Positions 51,901-58,940 of a DNA stretch of 64,000 nt are shown piece by piece; position 1 is the stretch's first letter; every line of letters begins with the position of its first letter. The position numbers and the translations under genes were made by a program. Source of the DNA: JAWWPG01 sp963820035 (GTDB lineage Bacteria > Actinomycetota > Actinomycetes > Propionibacteriales > Nocardioidaceae); assembly GCA_963820035.1 (NCBI GenBank), contig CAWFYK010000002.1:620001-684000 (forward strand), given 5' to 3'. The notes under the pieces are model-generated. The model did no database searches and had not been told where the DNA came from. It saw only the letters and a list, made by a program, of their open reading frames with translations.

Positions 51901-52404
51901 CCGTTCCGCGGCGGCCGGTGGCGCGTCGCCGAGGTCGAGGAACGGTGACCCCCGCCAGAGTGCCAGCGCCTCGTCGACCTCGTCGCAGATCTCGTGGAGG
52001 ACCTCCGTGGCAAGAGACGCCTGAGGGAGACCGAACGTCGTGGTGGCACCCAGCCGGCGATGGCTGCTGGTGATCGCGCACTCGAAGCGCTCGGCGTCGA
52101 GTGCCCCCTCGTCGAGGCTGAGCGCGTATCCCGGCGCGGCCGTGCGGAGCACTGTCGCCGCTGCCCGCGGAGGTCGGTTCGGCTCCAGGGCGCGCCGCAG
52201 CTTGGCGACATAGGTATGCAGCGTCGCGACGGTCCCCGGCGCCGACTCCTCCCCCCAGACGAGGTCGATGAGCGTGTCGACCGGGACAGGTCGTCCGCGA
52301 TGAAGGGCCAACGCCGTCAGGAGGGCGCGCTGCTTGGGCGTGCCCAGGTCGACCTGCGCGTCTGCCAAGAAGGCCTCGGACACCCCCAGCACTCCCACGC
52401 GCAT
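48997..52404 (-). CDS. Large SARP/BTAD regulator with AAA ATPase and TPR regions
   Basis: 1135-residue AfsR-type transcriptional regulator. Domains in order: OmpR-like winged helix (about residues 1-95, VDLGTPKQRALLTALALHRGRPVPVDTLIDLVWG), bacterial transcriptional activation domain (about 100-250, ALWRGSPFLDLGDAP... RRLLDEELGLEPGPELRELQ), then an AAA/STAND ATPase with P-loop LLGQPGIGKSR, Walker B VLIVLDDLHWAD, and a C-terminal half of TPR-like helices. I prefer the ATG at 52404 (MRVGVLGVSEAF) over a TTG nine codons upstream. It lies between the hemerythrin-like gene and catalase and may bind the heptamers at 47986-48048. Confidence 0.93.
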   Translation of the reverse strand: MRVGVLGVSEAFLADAQVDLGTPKQRALLTALALHRGRPVPVDTLIDLVWGEESAPGTVATLHTYVAKLRRALEPNRPPRAAATVLRTAAPGYALSLDEGALDAERFECAITSSHRRLGATTTFGLPQASLATEVLHEICDEVDEALALWRGSPFLDLGDAPPAAAERAGLEELRTVGLEDRAAARLALGQHATVAGELESLTRSFPLRERLWALWAVALARSGRQADALDVLAQVRRLLDEELGLEPGPELRELQTAVLRQDPSLAWRPPAGSPAGTVTVVVEPAASAGARGTTADVRRVTASVRTPAARPPWPIVGRDSELALLSDLLTTAESGTPTFASLLGQPGIGKSRLALELAHEAAGRGVLVALGQCSQDDGAPPLRPWTAVLSMLDRDLPTDAGAEDEGARFRSWEAIADAVLEESRQRPVLIVLDDLHWADVSSLRVLRLLLESAHQASLMVVGTWRTAPEPPGALADVAETLARRHAARVELAGLTSEQAATVIEAVGGEALPDRHLSEDQAVALHERTDGNPFFLVEYARLAGERGDLASLLHEAHPPAAVHDVLVRRVQRLPELGQRLLGTASVIGRQFDLTTLARAQAMDEDDVLDGLDPALEAGLLRLTGPETFLFAHALVRDTVYAGVGSRQARTHARVAKAIAALPGARESELVRHWLAAGPAYAPEARRTAEAAAHAARQVHAYEEAGGFLHTALGVLDNDPAATPRDRYDVLLELCDMQRWAGNWAGLISTAEQAIVAADALGDVELLAHAASQPTIGALWQSAAHGEVHEGVVDALRRALTDLPAADSALRCRTMLALANEIYYGSTNQEREALTEQALAMARRVDDPQLLLDACLISFVSTWREATAPQRLDLATEALELAHSVGNERSAAVSEVLLAVVSAEVGRVDDMWTWARRGRLTCQRLKLPYGLLVVDNLLLPWHAMAGRFDDCEEILAHIKALDDEMSLAQYDDAAAGAALCMSLWQGRSGEVVPILTTLEEQSTLPLTTIVAMFLARAGMVEEASDHLAHHRVDLDHDDWFSGIVWAAAAEAALAVGDPNLAARAYDKLSPFAGRPSCAGSGMHLGPVDGFLALAAAATGERELAAAHADAALAQCEAWDIPLAAAWLRDRRETHAF

Positions 52405-52513
52405 CAAGCGAGCATAGTGCCCGATCGTCAAGGGACAGGTGCTATTGCCGACCTATGGGAGGCTCACACTGCCCTCCTCGGCGCAGACCTTCCGCCGTCA
52501 GGGCCAGGCTGAC

Positions 52514-52553
52514 GGTGGTGTCGGGCGCTGGACCTGCAGCGTCCGACACCACC
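52514..52553 (-). terminator. Terminator of the fur-catalase operon
   Basis: GGTGGTGTCGGGCGCTG / CAGCGTCCGACACCACC, a 17-bp stem with one G-T pair and a 6-nt loop, 26 bp after the catalase stop codon. No T-run. Confidence 0.75.
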
Positions 52554-52578
52554 CCATCAGCGAAGGTTCTCCCTCGCG

Positions 52579-54102
52579 TCAGGCCTTGTCCTGCATGGCC
52601 GACCGGGCCGGGTTGGCCTGCTGCTCGGCCTTGGGGTCCTTCTCGGCCTGCTTGGCCCGCACCCCGTCCGCGATTCGGTCGCCCACGCCCTTGTCGACGT
52701 TGCGCCAGTACTCGAACGCCCGTTGCAGGATCGGCTCCGTCACGCCGTTGAGAAGGTGGCCGACGACGTTGTCGACGAGCCGCTCACGGGCCGCATCGTC
52801 GAGCACCTCGCGGACCAGCGTGCCGGCCTGCCCGAAGTCGTCGTCCTCCGCATGCAGCGTGTACGCCGACCGGACCATCTCGCCGTCGGCGTTCCAGTAG
52901 CCGCCGTCATCGGTCAGCCCGGGCTGGGCCTTAGGACCTCCATAGGAGTTCGGCGCGTAGACCGGGTCGGAGACGTTCTGCGTGCGCATCAGCCCGTCCT
53001 TGGAGTAGGAGTGCACCGGCACCTTCGGCGTGTTCACCGGGATCTGCCGGTAGTTCACGCCAAGCCGAGCTCGGTGCGCGTCGGAGTAGCTGAACCCTCT
53101 CGCCAGCAGCATCTTGTCCGGTGAGAGCCCGGTGCCGGCGACGAGGTTGTTGGGCTCGAAGGCGGCCTGCTCCATCTCGGTGTGGTAGTCGGTGAGGTTG
53201 CGGTTGAGTGTCATCCGACCGACCTCGACGAGCGGGTAGTCGCTGTGCGGCCACACCTTCGTGAGGTCGAACGGGTTGAACCGGTAGGTCTTCGCGTCCT
53301 CGAACGGCATGATCTGCATCTTCAACGTCCAGCTCGGGAACTCGCCGGCCTTGATGTGGTCGTAGAGGTCACGCTGGTGGTAGTCGGTGTCCGCCGAGGC
53401 CATCTGGTCGCCCTCGTCCTGCGTGAAGAACTCGACACCCTGGTCGGTCTTGAAGTGGTACTTCACCCAGAACCGCTCACCCTGGCCGTTGATCCACATG
53501 TAGGTGTGGCTGGAGTAGCCGTTCATATGACGCCACGTCCGCGGGATGCCCCGGTCTCCCATCAGCCAGGTGACCTGGTGCGCCGACTCCGGCGACAGCG
53601 TCCAGAAGTCCCACTGCATGTCGTGGTCGCGCAGGTTGTTGTCGGAGCGTCGCTTCTGCGAGCGGATGAAGTGCTGGAACTTCATCGGGTCCTTGATGAA
53701 GAAGACCGGCGTGTTGTTGCCGACCAGGTCGAAGTTCCCTTCGCTTGTGTAGAACTTCACCGCGAAACCACGGGGGTCGCGCCAGGTGTCCGGGGATCCA
53801 CGCTCCCCAGCAACGGTCGAGAACCGGATCAGCAGATCGGTCTTCGCTCCGGGCTGGAAGACTGCCGCACGCGTGTAGGCGCTGAGATCTCCTGTCACCT
53901 CGAAGGTGCCGAACGCGCCGCCGCCCTTGGCATGTGGCTGGCGCTCTGGGATGCGCTCGCGGTTGAAGTTCGCCATCTGCTCCAGCAGATAGTGATCCTG
54001 GAGCAGGATCGGGCCGTCGGGGCCGACCGACAGAGAGTGCTCGTCGCTTGCGACCGGAACACCCGCGTCCGTTGTGGTCGGAGGGATTTCCTGCGTGGAC
54101 AA
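52579..54102 (-). CDS. katA: Monofunctional heme catalase, clade-3-like
   Basis: 507-residue catalase that disproportionates hydrogen peroxide. Catalytic His57 in RIPERQPHAKGGGAFG, Asn130 in LVGNNTPVFFIKD, and the heme-ligand Tyr in LLARGFSYSDAHRARLG. Length and the lack of a C-terminal flavodoxin-like domain indicate a small-subunit catalase with NADPH-type features. The C-terminal 30 residues are charged. It is the second gene of an operon with a Fur-family regulator whose stop is 11 bp upstream, the usual peroxide-response arrangement. A strong terminator follows. Confidence 0.97.
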   Translation of the reverse strand: MSTQEIPPTTTDAGVPVASDEHSLSVGPDGPILLQDHYLLEQMANFNRERIPERQPHAKGGGAFGTFEVTGDLSAYTRAAVFQPGAKTDLLIRFSTVAGERGSPDTWRDPRGFAVKFYTSEGNFDLVGNNTPVFFIKDPMKFQHFIRSQKRRSDNNLRDHDMQWDFWTLSPESAHQVTWLMGDRGIPRTWRHMNGYSSHTYMWINGQGERFWVKYHFKTDQGVEFFTQDEGDQMASADTDYHQRDLYDHIKAGEFPSWTLKMQIMPFEDAKTYRFNPFDLTKVWPHSDYPLVEVGRMTLNRNLTDYHTEMEQAAFEPNNLVAGTGLSPDKMLLARGFSYSDAHRARLGVNYRQIPVNTPKVPVHSYSKDGLMRTQNVSDPVYAPNSYGGPKAQPGLTDDGGYWNADGEMVRSAYTLHAEDDDFGQAGTLVREVLDDAARERLVDNVVGHLLNGVTEPILQRAFEYWRNVDKGVGDRIADGVRAKQAEKDPKAEQQANPARSAMQDKA

Positions 54103-54113
54103 AATGAAGCTCC

Positions 54114-54545
54114 TTACGTTGGAGGGGTAGACATCTCTCGTTGACAGTCCGGGCAGAGGCCATAGAACACCACCTCGGCTTCATCGATCGCATACCCGGA
54201 GACTTCGCTCGGCGTGAGGCAGGGCTGCGTTCCGATCACACAGTCGACATCCGTGATGTAGGCGCAGGTGCGACAGACCATGTGGTGGTGGTTGTCACCG
54301 ATGCGAGTCTCGAAACGGGCCGCCGATCCGGCGGGCTCGATCCGGCGTACCAGCCCGGCTTCATGACAGGCGGCCAGCACGTCGTAGACAGCTTGGATCG
54401 AGACCTTGCCGAGCCTGGCGCGCACCCGTTTCGTGACGTGCTCCGCGGTGGCGTGCGGGTGCTCGACAAGGTCATCCAGCACCGCCACCCGAGGCTTGGT
54501 CACGCGTAGCCCTGCTTCACGCAGAACCGCCTCGGATGATGCCAT
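54114..54545 (-). CDS. Fur family regulator (PerR/FurA-like)
   Basis: 143-residue winged-helix metalloregulator, expected to sense peroxide or iron and repress the operon it shares with catalase. DNA-binding half LREAGLRVTKPRVAVLDDLVEHPHATAEHV; metal sites HHHMVCRTC and LCPDC (two CxxC pairs for structural zinc) with several histidines for the regulatory metal. The ATG at 54545 (MASSEAVLREAG) gives normal length; GGAAGG lies upstream. The promoter area immediately abuts the truncated thiamine-diphosphate enzyme gene. Whether it senses peroxide (PerR/CatR) or iron cannot be settled from sequence. Confidence 0.93.
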   Translation of the reverse strand: MASSEAVLREAGLRVTKPRVAVLDDLVEHPHATAEHVTKRVRARLGKVSIQAVYDVLAACHEAGLVRRIEPAGSAARFETRIGDNHHHMVCRTCAYITDVDCVIGTQPCLTPSEVSGYAIDEAEVVFYGLCPDCQREMSTPPT

Positions 54546-54577
54546 CCATTCCAACCTTCCACCGATTCTGGAACGAG

Positions 54578-55298
54578 TCAAGTGTTCGTCGCTCGCAGCT
54601 CCCAGGTGACCTGGTTCAGGTCGTTGTTGTGCAGGATGGCGACCACGAAGCGCGGATCCGGCCACTCCCCGCAGTACTTGCGGACGGTGATCAGCTCGGC
54701 GAGGCCGTTCAGCTGCATGGCACCGTCACCCACGAACGCGACCACCGGCCGGTTCGGGTGGGCGAGCTTCGCACCGATCGCATAGGGCACCGCCGGGCCC
54801 ATCGTGGCCAGTGTCCCCGACAGGGATCCCCGCATGCTCCCGCGGAACCTCACTTGCCCAGCAAGGCTTTCGCCACGCCAGCACCCACTCGGGGACGGTC
54901 ACCAGCTGGACGTACTCGCTCGCGACGTCCTTGAAGAGGCTCATCAGGTCGACCTCCTGCTGGTACGACCCGCCTATCGCCGACTGATTGGTCTGACCGA
55001 CGATCGCCACGACGGGGACGTGGTCGAGCTTGGCGTCGTAGAGCCCGTTAAGCAGGTGGATCGCGCCCGGCCCCGAGGTCGCCGTACAGACGCCGACCCG
55101 GCCGGTGAACTTGGCGTAGCCCACGGCCTCGAAGGCAGCCATCTCCTCGTGCCTGGCCTGGATGAGACGCGGGTGGTTGTCGGCGCGGCCCCATGCGGCG
55201 AGCAGCCCGTTGATGCCGTCGCCGGCGTAGCCGAACACCGTGTCGACCCCCCACTCGCGCAGTCGCTGCAGCAGGTAGTCGCCAACCGTGGTTGCCAT
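54578..55298 (-). pseudogene. Remnant of a thiamine-diphosphate enzyme (pyruvate oxidase/acetolactate synthase-like)
   Basis: The first about 140 codons (from ATG 55298, MATTVGDYLLQRLREWGVDTVFGYAG) are a clear pyrimidine-binding domain with the catalytic Glu in ARHEEMAAFEA, up to YVQLVTVPE. Then the frame loses similarity. In another frame, GSLSGTLATMGPAVPYAIGAK... VGDGAMQLNGLAELITVRK... HNNDLNQVTWEL (54578-54853) is the diphosphate/metal-binding domain with the GDG...N motif. The middle domain (roughly 240 codons) is missing and the last about 120 codons are replaced by a stop next to the fur promoter. Not a functional enzyme. Confidence 0.88.
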
Positions 55299-55476
55299 GG
55301 CCGGTTTCCTCTCCGAGGGTCGTTCGGTGGGTCGGGGACTTCAGCGAGCGCCATCGCCTCTAGTACCCAGGTTCCGGCCTCTCATCGCGAAGCAGAGCTG
55401 CGCGGCGCACCTGGTTTTCACCGGCCTCGGTGTGGGTATGCGCCTGAAACAGGAACTCGACCATGAGGAGCACACC

Positions 55477-56664
55477 ATGAAGGCAGTGACCTGGCAGGGC
55501 AGGCGTGACGTTCGGGTGGAGGAAGTAGCTGACCCCAGGATCGAGGACCCGACCGATGCGATCATCCGGGTCACGAGTACCAACATCTGTGGCTCCGATC
55601 TGCACCTCTACGAAGTGCTCGGCGCCTTCATGACCGCGGGAGACGTCCTTGGTCACGAGCCGATGGGGGTCGTCGAGGAGGTGGGATCGGAGGTAACGGC
55701 GATCAGGCCCGGCGACCGGGTGGTCATCCCGTTCCAGATCTCGTGTGGTCACTGCTTCATGTGCGACCGGCAGCTCTTCACCCAGTGCGAGACGACCCAG
55801 GTCCGCGAGTACGACACGGGTGCTGCCTTGTTCGGCTACTCCAAGCTCTACGGCGAGGTGCCCGGCGGCCAGGCCGAGTATCTTCGGGTGCCGCACGCTC
55901 AGACGACCCACATCAAGGTGCCCGAAGGCCCATCGGACGAAAGGTTCGTCTACCTGTCCGATGTCCTTCCCACGGCTTGGCAAGCGGTCGAGTACGCGGC
56001 GGTCCCTCCTGGCGGCAGCGTGGTCGTCCTGGGCCTCGGGCCGATCGGCGACATGGCCAGCCGTATCGCGACTCACCGCGGCGCGCGCGTGATCGGCGTC
56101 GACCTGGTGAGCGACCGGCTGGCCCGGGTCTCCAGCCGCGGGACAGAGATCGTCGACCTGTCGCAACACGAGGATGACCTCGGCGACGCCATTCGCGAGA
56201 TGACGGACGGGCGTGGCCCCGACTCGGTCATCGACGCTGTCGGCATGGAGGCGCACGGCTCGCCGGTGAACAAGGTCGCCCATCGGCTGGCGTCCCTGTT
56301 GCCCGATGCGGTTGCCGAGCCGCTCATGAGGAACGTGGGGACCGACCGGCTGAACGCGCTCTACTCTGCCATCGACATCGTCCGCCGAGGCGGCACCATC
56401 TCGCTGTCGGGCGTCTACGGCGGTGCCGCCGATCCGCTTCCGATGCTGCAGCTGTTCGACAAGCAGATCCAGCTGCGGATGGGGCAGGCCAATGTGAAGC
56501 GCTGGGTGGATGACATCCTGCCGCTGCTCACCGACGACGACCCCCTGGGCGTCGAGACGTTCGCGACGCACCGGCTGGCCCTCGACGAAGCGCCGAAGGC
56601 ATACCAGACGTTCCAGAACAAGGAGGACGGCATGGTCAAGGTCGTCCTCCGGCCAGGACGGTAA
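55477..56664 (+). CDS. Zinc-dependent alcohol dehydrogenase (formaldehyde dehydrogenase-like)
   Basis: 395-residue medium-chain dehydrogenase. Catalytic zinc site: ICGSDLHLYE, GHEPMGVVEEVG; structural zinc: SCGHCFMCDRQLFTQC; NAD(P) site VVLGLGPIGDMASRIA. The insertion with ASLLPDAVAEPLMRNVGTDRLNALYSAI resembles the glutathione-independent formaldehyde dehydrogenase / zinc threonine-dehydrogenase-like group. The ATG at 55477 (MKAVTWQGRRDVRVEEV) follows a GAGGAGC ribosome-binding site. Single gene, divergent from the broken thiamine-diphosphate enzyme gene. Substrate unknown; role in aldehyde handling is likely from the family. Confidence 0.92.
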   Translation: MKAVTWQGRRDVRVEEVADPRIEDPTDAIIRVTSTNICGSDLHLYEVLGAFMTAGDVLGHEPMGVVEEVGSEVTAIRPGDRVVIPFQISCGHCFMCDRQLFTQCETTQVREYDTGAALFGYSKLYGEVPGGQAEYLRVPHAQTTHIKVPEGPSDERFVYLSDVLPTAWQAVEYAAVPPGGSVVVLGLGPIGDMASRIATHRGARVIGVDLVSDRLARVSSRGTEIVDLSQHEDDLGDAIREMTDGRGPDSVIDAVGMEAHGSPVNKVAHRLASLLPDAVAEPLMRNVGTDRLNALYSAIDIVRRGGTISLSGVYGGAADPLPMLQLFDKQIQLRMGQANVKRWVDDILPLLTDDDPLGVETFATHRLALDEAPKAYQTFQNKEDGMVKVVLRPGR

Positions 56665-56677
56665 ACGTCTCCTCTCG

Positions 56678-57049
56678 CTAGTCGTCGGGCGTCAACGGCA
56701 TGGCCGCCCATGCTTCGGCGAGGTCCTGGATGGTGAGTGGGTGCCGTTGGTGACGGGAGAGGTCCGCGTCGTCGACGAGCTCGATCCAGAACTGGGGATG
56801 CTGATCGCAGGCCAGCACCGCGGTCACTTGGCCGCGGACGGGGTCGTGGGCGTAGCCGGCGGAAACTTCGACGTAGCGCTTGCCGGACTCGCCCAGCCAT
56901 GCGCAAATCGTCGGCTGAGGAAGGAGGTGCGCCCAGGCGAGCAACTCCGAGGGGTTGTTTGTGGTGGCGGTGACGTCCCCGACGATATCGAGCTCTCTGC
57001 TGGTTCGGAGCAGGATGGACAGTTGGCGGGCGTTCTCCGATGGGTACAT
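56678..57049 (-). CDS. Hypothetical protein, 123 aa
   Basis: I do not recognise a family. The frame has normal codon bias, ATG start, an acidic/aromatic centre (QFWIELVDDADLS), and ends AEAWAAMPLTPDD. No membrane segment or signal peptide. It is converging on the zinc alcohol dehydrogenase (13-bp gap) and lies upstream of Hsp20 on the same strand, 180 bp away. Confidence 0.65.
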   Translation of the reverse strand: MYPSENARQLSILLRTSRELDIVGDVTATTNNPSELLAWAHLLPQPTICAWLGESGKRYVEVSAGYAHDPVRGQVTAVLACDQHPQFWIELVDDADLSRHQRHPLTIQDLAEAWAAMPLTPDD

Positions 57050-57229
57050 CCGGTGCCTTAGCGTGTCCGAGAGGGGTCATTGACCGGCGAGGACGCCCCC
57101 GAGCATCGTTCCGGCCCGGGGGCGTCCTGGGACCTGGCGCCGTGACCTGGTTCGATCGATACGCCATCGAGCGCTGGGCGTTCTCGACGTGATGTCCTCG
57201 TCACGGCCGCTGCCAGGTTGCCGCAGGGT

Positions 57230-57655
57230 TCAGGCCGAGATCTTGTGAGGTGTGTCGGCGCTGCTGATCGATACCTTGCGGGGTTTCGCCGCCTCGTGGA
57301 CGGGGATACGCAGCGACAGAACGCCGCTGTTGTAGTCGGCCTGGATGTTGTCAGTGTCGAGTGTCTCGCCGAGGAACACCTGGCGGGTGAAGACCCCGCT
57401 GGGGCATTCGTCGGCGATCAGCTCCACGACCTGGTCGGGCTCCGGCGCCTCCCGCTCGGCGTGGATCGTGAGCACGTTGCGCTCGACGGTGAGGTCGATC
57501 GACTCTGGGTTGACTCCGGGCAGGTCGAAGTTCAGCAGGAAGGTGTCGCCCTTGCGATAGGCGTTCATCGGCATGGCGACCGGGCGGGCCGCAGTGCCGA
57601 ACATCTGCTGGGTAAGGCGGTCGAGCTCACGGAACGGGTCGGTACGCATCAGCAT
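57230..57655 (-). CDS. Hsp20/alpha-crystallin small heat-shock protein
   Basis: 141-residue ATP-independent holdase chaperone. The alpha-crystallin domain spans about residues 33-125, with LNFDLPGVNPESIDLTVERNVLTIHAERE and the C-terminal GVLSLRIPVHEAAKPRKVSI motif (I/L-x-I/V in LRIPV). The N-terminal FRELDRLTQQMFG is typical of actinobacterial Hsp18. AAGGAG lies 8 nt before the ATG. It is divergent from an HspR-type repressor, which normally controls such genes. Confidence 0.95.
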   Translation of the reverse strand: MLMRTDPFRELDRLTQQMFGTAARPVAMPMNAYRKGDTFLLNFDLPGVNPESIDLTVERNVLTIHAEREAPEPDQVVELIADECPSGVFTRQVFLGETLDTDNIQADYNSGVLSLRIPVHEAAKPRKVSISSADTPHKISA

Positions 57656-57791
57656 GGGTTGTCTCCTTCCGAGTTGTTGTCGGTCCGGCGTGGCGCCCGG
57701 ACTCGACTATCTATATACCTCAGCATATCATGATCGCACAAGAGCCTGATCAGATTTCTTGAGCGGACGCTAACGATAGGGAGCGCCTCAC
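57656..57791. promoter_or_regulatory. Divergent hsp20-hspR promoter region
   Basis: 136 bp with an unusually AT-rich core (57708-57735, including CTATCTATATAC) that should hold the hsp20 promoter. A CTTGAG half-site at 57759 matches one arm of the HAIR operator bound by HspR, but the second arm ACTCAAG is not present, so the operator is incomplete or diverged. Confidence 0.45.
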
Positions 57792-58133
57792 GTGAAACCG
57801 GTAGAACCACCCCGGACCGGCATCACGGCCGGCGCCTCCGGCGACGCACACCGCGGGGTCTACGCGATCTCGGTGGCGGCGGAGCTGACCGGCCTGCACC
57901 CGCAGACCTTGCGGATCTACGAACGAGAGGGTCTCGTCACTCCCGCGCGTACCGACGGCGGGACGCGGCGCTACAGCCGGCACGATATCGACCGACTCAA
58001 TGAGATCGCCCTCATGATGACGGCCGGCTTCAACCTCGTCGGCGTACGACGCGTCCTCGAGCTCGAGAACGAGAACCACCGTCTGCGCGCCCTCATCGAA
58101 GCCAACGATCGCGACCATCCCGACCAGGCCTGA
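57792..58133 (+). CDS. hspR: HspR-type MerR family heat-shock repressor
   Basis: 113-residue DNA-binding repressor. MerR winged helix: YAISVAAELTGLHPQTLRIYEREGLVTPARTDGGTRRYSRHDIDRL, with the HspR-specific HPQTLRIYEREGL; then a short coiled segment ending HRLRALIEAN. It lacks a metal or drug domain, as in HspR. Such proteins repress chaperone genes and use DnaK as co-repressor. Start GTG at 57792 with AGGGAG upstream. Divergent from hsp20. The 22-bp repeat array begins 17 bp past its stop. Confidence 0.92.
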   Translation: MKPVEPPRTGITAGASGDAHRGVYAISVAAELTGLHPQTLRIYEREGLVTPARTDGGTRRYSRHDIDRLNEIALMMTAGFNLVGVRRVLELENENHRLRALIEANDRDHPDQA

Positions 58134-58150
58134 CGACACGCACGCCCCGC

Positions 58151-58260
58151 CGAACCGTCACGTTCTTCCCGCCGAGCCGTCATGTTCTTACTGCCGAACC
58201 GTCATGTTCTTCCCGCCGAGCCGTCACGTTCTTCCCGCCGAGCCGTCACGTTCTTCCCGC
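58151..58260 (+). repeat. 22-bp tandem repeat array 2 (five units)
   Basis: Five direct 22-bp units at 58151, 58173, 58195, 58217 and 58239, core CGAGCCGTCACGTTCTTCC plus three bases (CGC in most); the last two units are identical. A four-base partial unit follows. It begins 17 bp after the hspR stop (58131-58133) and reads in the sense of that gene. Units match array 1 (20281) read on the minus strand and array 3 (58823) read on the minus strand. Confidence 0.95.
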
Positions 58261-58357
58261 CGAGACGCTAGAAGGAGGAGTCCGAGCTGAGCCTTCCAGC
58301 TGCTCGGCGCCTGTGCACATGGGAGCCCGCGCCGTCGCAGACAACCGGTGCTCGGCT

Positions 58358-58363
58358 TAGAGT
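58358..58363 (+). promoter_or_regulatory. -10 box, leaderless DUF1801 transcript
   Basis: TAGAGT, 6 nt before the ATG at 58370, no ribosome-binding site. Confidence 0.45.
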
Positions 58364-58369
58364 GCGGGC

Positions 58370-58762
58370 ATGGCATCCCGCGCACATCCGGCGGTTGACG
58401 CATACATCGAACAGCTGCCCTCTTGGCAGCAGAACACCTGTGCACGGCTGCGGGAGATCATCTGGGCTGTGGACCCGAGTATCGAGGAGACGATCAAACG
58501 CTCGGTCCAGCCGTACTTCGTCCTCGAGGGCAATGTTTGTGCGCTCCTTGCCACCAAGGACCACATCAACCTCTTCCTTTACGACCCGACGGTCGCGGAT
58601 CCGGAGGGCATCATCAATCAGGGCCACGGCAACGCGACCGCGCGTGCCATCCAGATTTACGAAGGCGACGCGATCAACCACGTTGCGTTGACCGAGCTCC
58701 TTCGGGCGATCGTCTCGAACCACCGTGCGGGCGGCTGGCGGCGGGTCAAGGCGAGCTGCTAG
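58370..58762 (+). CDS. DUF1801 family protein
   Basis: 130-residue small soluble protein of the YdhG/DUF1801 type. Features: VDAYIEQLPSWQQNTCARLREIIWAVDPSIEETIKRSVQPYFVLEGNVCALLATKDHINLFLY (given in part) with the E-x-I-KR-x2-QPYF pattern. Structures in the family show a small alpha-beta fold; no activity is firmly established. The gene is bracketed by two 22-bp repeat arrays in opposite orientation (58151-58260 and 58823-58932). ATG start after a TAGAGT box by 6 nt. Confidence 0.9.
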   Translation: MASRAHPAVDAYIEQLPSWQQNTCARLREIIWAVDPSIEETIKRSVQPYFVLEGNVCALLATKDHINLFLYDPTVADPEGIINQGHGNATARAIQIYEGDAINHVALTELLRAIVSNHRAGGWRRVKASC

Positions 58763-58822
58763 GCCATCTCGCCGTTGGGTGATCCGCTTGCCGTGCTTCC
58801 TTTCATGTGGCTCGAAACTCGC

Positions 58823-58932
58823 GGAACAACATGACGGCTCGACCGGAACAACATGACGGCTCGACCGGAACAACATGACGGCTCGACCGGAACAACATGA
58901 CGGCTCGGCAGGAAGAACATGACGGCTCGGCG
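58823..58932 (-). repeat. 22-bp tandem repeat array 3 (five units)
   Basis: Five direct 22-bp units at 58823, 58845, 58867, 58889 and 58911. On the minus strand the core is CGAGCCGTCATGTTGTTCC with three variable bases; units 1-3 are identical, unit 5 carries TTCTTCC as in arrays 1 and 2. It ends 8 bp after the stop (58941-58943) of the zinc-type oxidoreductase and reads in the sense of that gene. A degenerate unit precedes it (58807-58822). Confidence 0.95.
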
Positions 58933-58940
58933 GAGGTCAG

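Noticed and set aside
57656..57791. Complete HAIR operator of HspR
   Set aside because: Only one CTTGAG arm is present; no ACTCAAG arm at the right distance.
44505..58140. Attachment-site duplicate of the tRNA-Lys 3' end
   Set aside because: I looked for the T-arm/acceptor sequence downstream and found no second copy, and there is no integrase gene.
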